From positions 1-6,194 of the forward strand of contig JAISDP010000227.1 of assembly GCA_031264715.1 (NCBI GenBank): DNA of 6,194 bases, given 5' to 3'. The stretch is from Bacteroidales bacterium. Its GTDB lineage: Bacteria; Bacteroidota; Bacteroidia; Bacteroidales; UBA4181. Under the pieces are notes generated by a model that ran no database searches, was not told where the DNA came from, and was given only the letters and a program-made list of their open reading frames with translations. The position numbers were made by a program, and so were the translations under genes. Positions 1 to 5,601 of this stretch are shown here, piece by piece (the first letter of the stretch is position 1; every line of letters starts with the position of its first letter).

Positions 1-2
1 AA

Positions 3-1340
3 CTATACGATTCCCTGGTCCAGCATGGCGTTGGCAACCTTCAGGAAGCCTGCGATGTTCGCGCCTTTCACATAATCTATATAGTTATTGTCGGTTTGTC
101 CGTATTTGAGGCATGATGCATGTATGTTCTTCATGATCTGGTGCAGGCGCATGTCGACTTCTTCGCGCGACCAGTTGAGTTTCATGGCGTTCTGGCTCAT
201 CTCAAGTCCCGATGTGGCCACTCCGCCTGCATTGGCAGCTTTACCGGGAGCAAACATCAGCCTGTTTTTTTGGATCAATTCCACTGCCTGTGCCGTACAG
301 GGCATATTGGCAGCCTCGCATACACACATGCATCCGTTGTTGATCAGCGTTTGTACGTCATCTACATTCAATTCGTTTTGTGTAGCGCACGGGATGGCGA
401 TGTCGCATTTCACTTCCCACGGATGCCGGTCGGGATGATATTCCGCATCGGAGAACTCGTACGAATACGGTTTCACAATATCGTCGTTGCTGGCGCGCAG
501 TTCGCGCATGTATTCCACTTTTTCGCCTTTGACGCCGTTCTTGTCGTAGATATACCCGTCAGGTCCTGAAATGGTAACCACCTTGGCGCCCAATTCGGTA
601 GCTTTCATGGCTACGCCCCAGGCTACGTTGCCGAAACCGGATATGGCAATGGTCTTGCCTTCGACGCTTTCGCCGATGGCCGACAGCATTTCGTTGACGA
701 AATATACGACGCCGTAACCCGTGGCTTCCGGACGGATGAGGCTACCGCCCCAGTTAAGTCCCTTACCGGTAAGTACGCCGTTGTGCTGTCCGGTCAGTTT
801 CTTGTACATACCGTACAGGTAGCCGATTTCGCGGCCTGCCACACCGATGTCGCCTGCAGGAACGTCCATTTCAGGCCCCACAATTTTCCACATCTCCAGC
901 ATGAAACTTTGGCAGAAACGCATGATCTCCATCGACGACTTGCCTTTAGGGTCGAAGTCCGAACCGCCCTTGGCGCCGCCCATTGGCAACGACGTCAGAC
1001 TGTTTTTGAAGATCTGCTCAAAACCGAGAAACTTCAAAATACTGAGGTTAACGCTCGGGTGGAAACGCAATCCGCCTTTGTAGGGACCGATGGCATTATT
1101 GAACTGCACCCGGAACCCGCGGTTGACGCGAACTTTGCCCTGGTCGTCGAGCCACGGCACCATAAAGGTTAACACGCGGTCGGGTTCTACCAGCCGTTCG
1201 ATGATCCCCGCCGACTCAAATTGCGGATTGTCGTTATATACGTCCTCGATGGATTCCAATACTTCGCGGACAGCCTGGAGAAACTCCTGTTCGCCCGGAT
1301 TCCGTTTTTCCAATTCTATTAAAACTTTGTCAACATTCAT
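3..1340 (-). CDS. gdhA: Glutamate dehydrogenase (hexameric, family I)
   Basis: This enzyme catalyses reversible reductive amination of 2-oxoglutarate with ammonia to glutamate in the cytoplasm. The 445-residue product has the usual length of the bacterial hexameric family and is complete (ATG at 1340, stop TAG at 5-3). The N-terminal substrate domain holds GPYKGGLRF (85-93), FKNSL (111-115), the catalytic-lysine motif LPMGGAKGGSDFDP (118-131, K124) and PAGDIGVAGREIG (161-173, D164). The Rossmann domain starts near 230 with SGFGNVAWG (234-242), and SGPDGYIYD follows at 258-266. The C-terminal part has CATQNEL (318-324), PGKAANAGGVATSGLEMSQNA (365-385) and KGANIAGF (425-432). F236, P260 and D261 match residues linked to NAD+ use in the Clostridium symbiosum enzyme, so NADP-only specificity should not be assumed. 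It lies 60 bp downstream of the nucleoid-protein gene on the same strand; I see no clear promoter of its own. Identity is near certain, coenzyme preference is inferred. Confidence 0.97.
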   Translation of the reverse strand: MNVDKVLIELEKRNPGEQEFLQAVREVLESIEDVYNDNPQFESAGIIERLVEPDRVLTFMVPWLDDQGKVRVNRGFRVQFNNAIGPYKGGLRFHPSVNLSILKFLGFEQIFKNSLTSLPMGGAKGGSDFDPKGKSSMEIMRFCQSFMLEMWKIVGPEMDVPAGDIGVAGREIGYLYGMYKKLTGQHNGVLTGKGLNWGGSLIRPEATGYGVVYFVNEMLSAIGESVEGKTIAISGFGNVAWGVAMKATELGAKVVTISGPDGYIYDKNGVKGEKVEYMRELRASNDDIVKPYSYEFSDAEYHPDRHPWEVKCDIAIPCATQNELNVDDVQTLINNGCMCVCEAANMPCTAQAVELIQKNRLMFAPGKAANAGGVATSGLEMSQNAMKLNWSREEVDMRLHQIMKNIHASCLKYGQTDNNYIDYVKGANIAGFLKVANAMLDQGIV

Positions 1341-1400
1341 GGCTTGGCGTATTTGATGTTTTCTACGTGCAAATATTTGAAAATCACAATTTACGATTCT
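1341..1400 (-). other. Short gap between nucleoid-protein gene and gdhA
   Basis: This 60-bp spacer upstream of glutamate dehydrogenase holds a perfect 10-bp palindrome CAAATATTTG at 1370-1379, about 30 bp before the gdhA start, and the left copy of the 10-bp tandem repeat. I see no GC-rich hairpin with a T-run that would end transcription of the upstream gene, and no full TAnnTTTG box, so read-through into gdhA is plausible. Confidence 0.4.
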
Positions 1401-1410
1401 TTACGATTCT
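1391..1410. repeat. Perfect 10-bp tandem repeat across a stop codon
   Basis: TTACGATTCT occurs twice in a row on the plus strand (1391-1400 and 1401-1410). The right copy encodes the last residues and the TAA stop of the nucleoid-associated protein on the minus strand; the left copy lies just beyond the stop. It looks like a small slippage duplication. The two copies differ by 10 bp, so the duplicated TAA is not in the reading frame. No function is evident. Confidence 0.7.
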
Positions 1411-2444
1411 TCCTTGAAAAAGATCCGGTAATAATTCATATCGCGGTCGTCGTCGTACCCTTTTTCGATGAGTTGACGGTTTCCGTGCACATAAATATGA
1501 AAGTTTTTGTCCAGTTTGATGACGCTTTTAAAGATCTTTGCCTGTTTTTTGACTGCCGGAGCCGAAATCTCGAACTGTTCGTCAATTTTCAGATCACGGT
1601 CTTCCTCGTATTCCTCGCGGTATTTCTTAAACGACTGGATCACTTCGGGTTGTTGAATCACTTGGTTGGCAAAATCGTCGAATGAAAATTCGGCATTTTC
1701 CTTAAAGAAAGCAACCGATTTGTTGAGAATATCGGCCTGATCGACCTTATCCACGTTAAAGTTTTCGGGAAGGCGCTCGGTAACGAACTGTTTGCACATG
1801 TCCAGGCATTGCTCCGTTTGGTGGAAGGTATCGCGGCGCTGGGCGATGTTCAGGAAATTATCGCGCCAATACATGGCTTCGCCCGATTGCCGTACATTGT
1901 CGACCACCGACACCAGATAGCCGTTTTCGCGCTCGGTGTTGAATATCAGGCAGCCTTTGTCCAACTTGTTGATATTGATACCGTCCTCGTATTCAATCTG
2001 GAAGCTGTCGGAGGTCGGATATACCTTCAGGAAAACTTCCTTCGACTCGGATTTGAACAGCCCGACGGCGTCCACCTGTTCGCCGTCCACGTTGCAATCG
2101 CGCAGGCGTACCACATACAGTTCGCCGCTCTTGATTTTCGGATGGGTTGACACTTCGTAGAGGTGGCGGGCAAGGTTCACCGACCGCTCATAGAAGGTTT
2201 CGGGCTGGTCGAAAATCTGCGATACATAGGCGTACACTTCGTTCAGGAAGATGTCCGACTCGTGCGCGAGATGATAGTACTCTTCCGACTTGAAGGGCGA
2301 CAGGAAATATTGCAGCAAAAGGCTTTGCACGGCATCGTCCACCTTCATGGGAGCCGCCGCAAAACGGATGCCTTCTTCCTGCGATTTATTCCCAACCTTG
2401 TGCAGTACCAACTGCTCGATGCTGATTTCTTCCGTATGTAACAT
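1401..2444 (-). CDS. Nucleoid-associated protein, NA37/YejK family
   Basis: This is a 37-kDa nucleoid-associated protein of the NA37 family (E. coli YejK), a cytoplasmic, chromosome-associated group of poorly defined role. From the ATG at 2444 the product is 347 residues, close to the roughly 335 of YejK, and the single domain spans nearly all of it. Features that match Bacteroidota members include the N-terminal HTEEISIEQLVLHKVGNK (3-20), a central beta-rich part (about 108-185, with VVRLRDCNVDGEQVDAVGLF), a highly charged stretch KKYREEYEEDRDLKIDEQ (273-290) and the C-terminal block IKLDKNFHIYVHGN (309-322) followed by MNYYRIFF (336-343). A TTG at 2450, two codons upstream, would also be in frame, but the ATG is the better start. 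No Shine-Dalgarno motif is visible. It heads the leftward unit and glutamate dehydrogenase follows; co-transcription is possible but not shown. The family assignment is strong, the exact function unknown. Confidence 0.9.
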   Translation of the reverse strand: MLHTEEISIEQLVLHKVGNKSQEEGIRFAAAPMKVDDAVQSLLLQYFLSPFKSEEYYHLAHESDIFLNEVYAYVSQIFDQPETFYERSVNLARHLYEVSTHPKIKSGELYVVRLRDCNVDGEQVDAVGLFKSESKEVFLKVYPTSDSFQIEYEDGININKLDKGCLIFNTERENGYLVSVVDNVRQSGEAMYWRDNFLNIAQRRDTFHQTEQCLDMCKQFVTERLPENFNVDKVDQADILNKSVAFFKENAEFSFDDFANQVIQQPEVIQSFKKYREEYEEDRDLKIDEQFEISAPAVKKQAKIFKSVIKLDKNFHIYVHGNRQLIEKGYDDDRDMNYYRIFFKEES

Positions 2445-2475
2445 AGACAATATTCAATGATGGATGCCGCTAAAT

Positions 2476-2488
2476 ATTTTGGCAAAAT
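2476..2488. repeat. Small dyad ATTTTG-G-CAAAAT
   Basis: This is a perfect inverted repeat with 6-bp arms around one base. Its right arm overlaps a minus-strand TAnnTTTG box (2490-2483) facing the nucleoid-protein gene. It resembles the larger dyad at 2513-2530, whose core is also TTTTG then CAAAA. It could be a regulator half-site pair or chance in AT-rich DNA. Confidence 0.3.
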
Positions 2489-2512
2489 TAATAATATTAC
2501 GAATATTTCTTT

Positions 2513-2530
2513 TATTTTTGTGCAAAAATA
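2513..2530. promoter_or_regulatory. 18-bp palindrome made of two facing -7 boxes
   Basis: TATTTTTG, two bases (TG), then CAAAAATA form a perfect 8-bp inverted repeat. Each arm read in its own direction fits TAnnTTTG, the -7 element of Bacteroidota promoters, so the site could support initiation on both strands or be an operator that blocks both. The absence of suitable -33 elements and the AT-richness of the region lower confidence. Confidence 0.35.
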
Positions 2531-2597
2531 TTTTGATAACCACTTGGAGCACGAATAGATAAATAGTCTCTAAATTGAAAAATTCGATCATATAAAC

Positions 2598-3221
2598 ATG
2601 GAGTATAATACCTCGCAAAAAAAGTTAATTCTACCCGAATACGGCCGTCATGTGCATCTGATGGTGCAATATGCCATACAGATCCAAGATCGCAACCAGC
2701 GGAACATTGCTGCCCATACCATCATCGGCGTCATGGGAAGCCTGATGCCTCACCTGCGCGAAACCCCCGATTTCAAGCATAAATTGTGGGATCACCTGTT
2801 CATCATATCCGAATTTAAATTGAAAATTGATGCGCCCTACCCTCCGCCACTGTCTTCCGAAATGGTCAAAAAACCAAACCTGGTGTCCTATCCGAAGTTG
2901 CACATCCGCCTGAAACATTACGGACAAATCCTGGTGGATATGATTCACAAAGCCGGTAAAATGCCCGATTCGCCGCAGAGGGATGCGCTCGTCCAATTAT
3001 TGGTTACCCAAATGCGGAAATCGTACACCGCTTGGAATCGTTGCGAACTCGACAGCGAACAAATCATCCAGGATATTTGGGATATTTCCGACGGCAAAAT
3101 CTTGCTGAAGCCGGAATCGGTGCAGTTTACCGAACCCGTGATGAAGGAAAAATCACAGGTTGCACAGGGAAAGGCTGCAAGAAACAGGAAAAAGAAATTA
3201 GTAGGCTCAAGCCGGAAATAA
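2598..3221 (+). CDS. DUF4290 family protein (unknown function)
   Basis: I recognise this 207-residue protein as a DUF4290 member, a family known mainly from Bacteroidota and without an established function. The family-like N-terminal block is EYGRHVHLMVQYAIQIQDR (14-32), continuing with QRNIAAHTII (34-43), then KLWDHLFIISEF (62-73) and a proline-rich turn PYPPP (80-84). The rest appears mainly helical. There is no signal peptide or membrane segment, so it should be cytoplasmic. The C-terminus (183-207) is strongly basic, with RNRKKK at 195-200, and looks like a flexible nucleic-acid- or membrane-surface-binding tail; that role is inference. The ATG at 2598 is preceded by an A/T-rich leader (TATAAAC) with no Shine-Dalgarno motif. 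It is first in the rightward unit and ends 29 bp before murA, a pairing that suggests shared regulation and perhaps a link to envelope growth. Confidence 0.88.
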   Translation: MEYNTSQKKLILPEYGRHVHLMVQYAIQIQDRNQRNIAAHTIIGVMGSLMPHLRETPDFKHKLWDHLFIISEFKLKIDAPYPPPLSSEMVKKPNLVSYPKLHIRLKHYGQILVDMIHKAGKMPDSPQRDALVQLLVTQMRKSYTAWNRCELDSEQIIQDIWDISDGKILLKPESVQFTEPVMKEKSQVAQGKAARNRKKKLVGSSRK

Positions 3222-3250
3222 AGATCTCATCACCACTTATCTTAACCATA

Positions 3251-4564
3251 ATGGCAACATTCGAAATCAAAGGCGGAGAACGCTTGAGTGGTGATTTGCA
3301 TCCGCAAGGCGCTAAAAACGAAGCGTTGCAGGTGATATGCGCCTGCCTGCTGACCGAAGAAAAGGTAATCATCCGGAATATCCCCGGTATCAGGGATGTA
3401 CATGTACTGATAGACTTGCTTCGCGACTTGGGCGTAACGGTAACCCAAACAGCGCCCAAAGATTTTGAATTTTGCGCAAAAGGCGTAGACGTTGACGCGC
3501 TCAACGATCCGAAAATACAGCAGAAAACGGCCGCACTGCGCGGTTCCATCCTGATGATCGGGCCTTTGCTGGCCCGTTTCGGAAGGGGAGTGATCACACG
3601 CCCCGGCGGAGACAAGATCGGGCGTCGCCGTTTGGATACGCATTTCTGCGGATTCGAGAAGCTCGGCGCCGATTTCACCTACGACGAAGCGAAAGGATGC
3701 TTTTATGTGAAAGCCGGACAACTCACCGGCGCTTACATGCTGCTCGATGAAGCCTCGGTAACCGGAACCGGCAACATCCTGATGGCTGCGGTGATGGCCA
3801 AAGGCATGACCACCATTTTCAATGCGGCCTGTGAACCGTACATACAACAGCTTTGCAGGATGCTGAACCGAATGGGGGCCAAAATCAGCGGCATCGGCTC
3901 CAACCTGCTCGCCATCGAAGGAGTTGCGCAGTTAGGCGGGTGCGACCATACGTTACTCCCCGATATGATCGAAGTCGGCAGTTTCATCGGGCTGGCGGCC
4001 ATGACCGGCTCGGAAATCACCATCCGCAATGTCGGCTACGACCAATTGGGTATCATCCCGCGTGCGTTCGAGCGGCTGGGCATACGCATGGAGCGCCGCG
4101 GCGATGATATTCACGTCCCGCAACATACGGAATACAAAATCGAAACCTTTATCGACGGATCGATCATGACCATTGCCGACGCCATTTGGCCGGGATTAAC
4201 GCCCGATTTGTTGAGCGTTTTCCTGGTGGTAGCCATTCAGGCGACAGGCAGTGTGCTGATCCACCAGAAAATGTTCGAAAGCCGCCTGTTCTTTGTCGAT
4301 AAGCTGATTGACATGGGTGCGCGCATCATCCTTTGCGATCCGCACAGAGCTACCGTCATTGGGCTGGGTAACCGGCAACGACTGAAAAGCACGGTGATGA
4401 CCTCGCCCGATATTCGTGCCGGTGTCGCATTGCTCATTGCCGCATTAAGCGCCGAAGGTACCAGCGTGATCCACAACATCGAACAAATCGACCGCGGTTA
4501 CGAAAATATCGACATCCGGTTGAACAGCATAGGAGCAAAGATTAGAAGAATAGAAAACCAATAA
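3251..4564 (+). CDS. murA: UDP-N-acetylglucosamine 1-carboxyvinyltransferase (MurA)
   Basis: MurA transfers enolpyruvate from phosphoenolpyruvate to UDP-N-acetylglucosamine, the first committed step of peptidoglycan synthesis, in the cytoplasm. The 437-residue product is an EPSP-synthase-type two-domain fold, slightly longer than the 419 residues of E. coli MurA. Visible active-site residues are K22 and N23 in GAKNEAL, R97 in ALRGSI, R126 and D129 in IGRRRLD, D319 in PGLTPDLLS (general-base position) and R389 in DIRAG. In the mobile loop PGGDKIGRR the position of the E. coli catalytic Cys115 is Asp (D121, codon 3611-3613); Asp variants in other bacteria are active and resist fosfomycin. The frame is open upstream to an ATG at 3032, but that stretch overlaps DUF4290 and has no MurA character; starting at 3251 puts K22 at the same number as in E. 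coli. The gaps are 29 bp upstream and 14 bp downstream. Confidence 0.98.
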   Translation: MATFEIKGGERLSGDLHPQGAKNEALQVICACLLTEEKVIIRNIPGIRDVHVLIDLLRDLGVTVTQTAPKDFEFCAKGVDVDALNDPKIQQKTAALRGSILMIGPLLARFGRGVITRPGGDKIGRRRLDTHFCGFEKLGADFTYDEAKGCFYVKAGQLTGAYMLLDEASVTGTGNILMAAVMAKGMTTIFNAACEPYIQQLCRMLNRMGAKISGIGSNLLAIEGVAQLGGCDHTLLPDMIEVGSFIGLAAMTGSEITIRNVGYDQLGIIPRAFERLGIRMERRGDDIHVPQHTEYKIETFIDGSIMTIADAIWPGLTPDLLSVFLVVAIQATGSVLIHQKMFESRLFFVDKLIDMGARIILCDPHRATVIGLGNRQRLKSTVMTSPDIRAGVALLIAALSAEGTSVIHNIEQIDRGYENIDIRLNSIGAKIRRIENQ

Positions 4565-4578
4565 AAAAATATAAAGAC

Positions 4579-5592
4579 ATGAAAACAAAAATTTTAACAT
4601 TCGTATTGATCGGTTTACTCGGTGTTTCGTATTTCATCTCGTGCAACACGGGCAGTAACATCCTGCCCTTAGGCCAGGGAAGGGCCGGCGAACTGTTGAT
4701 CATTATCAGCGACCACCTTTGGAAAGGCGCTTGCGGCGATTCCATCCGCCATTACCTGACCGAACCCGTGCAGGGGCTGCCCGCGCCCGAACCAACCTTT
4801 ACACTGTCGCAAAAAGGCGAATTAACCCCGTTCATGCAGAAATTTCGCAACATTGTGATTGTGAATGTCGACCCGGGGTATGAAAAAACAAAATTGGGAT
4901 ACAAAACCAACGTGTATGCACAGGATCAATTGATCTTCAACCTGGATGCACCTTCGGCTGATTCGGCTATTGGGTGCATGTACCGGAATAAAAATTTAAT
5001 CGCCGCCCATTTTTTGACCAGAGACAGGGACGCCACTATCGGAGATTACAAAAAGATTATTTCCAAACCGATTGCAGAAAAACTGCTGGAGAAATTCCAG
5101 GTAGACATCGTCATTCCCAGGGATTATTCGCTGGATGTTGAAAAGGAAAATTTTGTATGGATCGCGCGCGAAGAGGGTGAAAAAAATTGGGGCGTACTGA
5201 TGTGGAAAGAACCGTATGCCCGCAAAAGCCAACTGGAACCCGACAGTTTGATCGCCAAAATGAATGCCATGACCAGGAAATACGTGCCCGGTCCTACCGA
5301 CGGCTCCTACATGGCCGACGAACCGACAGTTCTTCCGGTGGTAAAAAGATTCGAAAAAAACGGCGTATACGCCGTTCAGATGAATGGACTTTGGCAGACC
5401 GAGAACAGCTACATGGGCGGGCCTTATGTGAACCAGACCATCGTAGATACCAAACGCGGACAACTGGTTACCGGCCTTGGTTTTGTATTTTATCCCAACA
5501 GGGACAAACGGCAAATGGTGCGGCAGCTCGAAGCCATCCTTTACACCATGATGCCTGCCGAAGAGCAACCGGTTGTCGCAAAGAAGGAATAA
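4579..5592 (+). CDS. DUF4837 family lipoprotein (unknown function)
   Basis: This 337-residue protein matches the DUF4837 family, found chiefly in Bacteroidota and of unknown function. The N-terminus is a lipoprotein signal: lysines at 2 and 4, a hydrophobic core (about 5-20) and the lipobox FISC with the lipidated cysteine at C22. The mature N-terminus CNTGSN has no cluster of acidic residues like the Bacteroidota surface-export signal, so I infer a periplasm-facing lipoprotein. Family-like segments include the early LPLGQGRAGELLIIIS (30-45), PGPTDGSYMADEPT and GLWQTENSYMGGPYVNQTIVD in the second half, and KRQMVRQLEAILYTMMP near the end. No catalytic motif is evident. It starts 14 bp after murA behind an A-rich leader (AAATATAAAGAC) and ends 9 bp before the hydrolase gene, so co-transcription is likely. 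A role in envelope maintenance is suggested only by location and by its neighbour murA. Confidence 0.88.
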   Translation: MKTKILTFVLIGLLGVSYFISCNTGSNILPLGQGRAGELLIIISDHLWKGACGDSIRHYLTEPVQGLPAPEPTFTLSQKGELTPFMQKFRNIVIVNVDPGYEKTKLGYKTNVYAQDQLIFNLDAPSADSAIGCMYRNKNLIAAHFLTRDRDATIGDYKKIISKPIAEKLLEKFQVDIVIPRDYSLDVEKENFVWIAREEGEKNWGVLMWKEPYARKSQLEPDSLIAKMNAMTRKYVPGPTDGSYMADEPTVLPVVKRFEKNGVYAVQMNGLWQTENSYMGGPYVNQTIVDTKRGQLVTGLGFVFYPNRDKRQMVRQLEAILYTMMPAEEQPVVAKKE

Positions 5593-5601
5593 ACCCGGCG
5601 C

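Larger units (their letters stand above)
2445..2597. promoter_or_regulatory. AT-rich divergent intergenic promoter region
   Basis: This 153-bp gap separates the leftward nucleoid-protein unit from the rightward DUF4290-murA unit, so both must start here or be served from here. It is much more AT-rich than the genes. Exact matches to the Bacteroidota -7 consensus TAnnTTTG occur on the plus strand at 2513-2520 and on the minus strand at 2490-2483 and 2530-2523. None has a TTTG/TTG -33 element at the usual spacing of about 17-23 bp, so each assignment is tentative. The 2490-2483 box would give a leader of roughly 30 nt for the nucleoid protein; the 2513-2520 box would give about 70 nt for DUF4290. 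A 10-bp direct repeat AAATATTTTG lies at 2472-2481 and 2526-2535. The location is a firm inference, the exact boxes are not. Confidence 0.5.

Noticed and set aside
1370..1379. Palindrome CAAATATTTG as a gdhA promoter or terminator
   Set aside because: It does not fit TAnnTTTG exactly, has no -33 element at the right spacing, and is too short and AT-rich to form a terminator hairpin.
2445..2450. TTG start giving the nucleoid-associated protein two extra residues
   Set aside because: The ATG at 2444 is a stronger start codon and the two additional residues match nothing known in the family.
3070..3088. Direct repeat GGATATTTG / GGATATTTC
   Set aside because: It encodes two similar Ile-Trp-Asp-Ile-Ser codon stretches inside DUF4290 and needs no other explanation.
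3032..3250. In-frame N-terminal extension of MurA by 73 residues
   Set aside because: It overlaps the DUF4290 gene in another frame, has no similarity to the MurA N-terminus, and starting at 3251 gives correct MurA residue numbering and length.
3127..3847. Long open frames on the minus strand opposite murA
   Set aside because: They lie fully inside a well-supported gene, overlap each other in two frames, and their translations show no recognisable domain.
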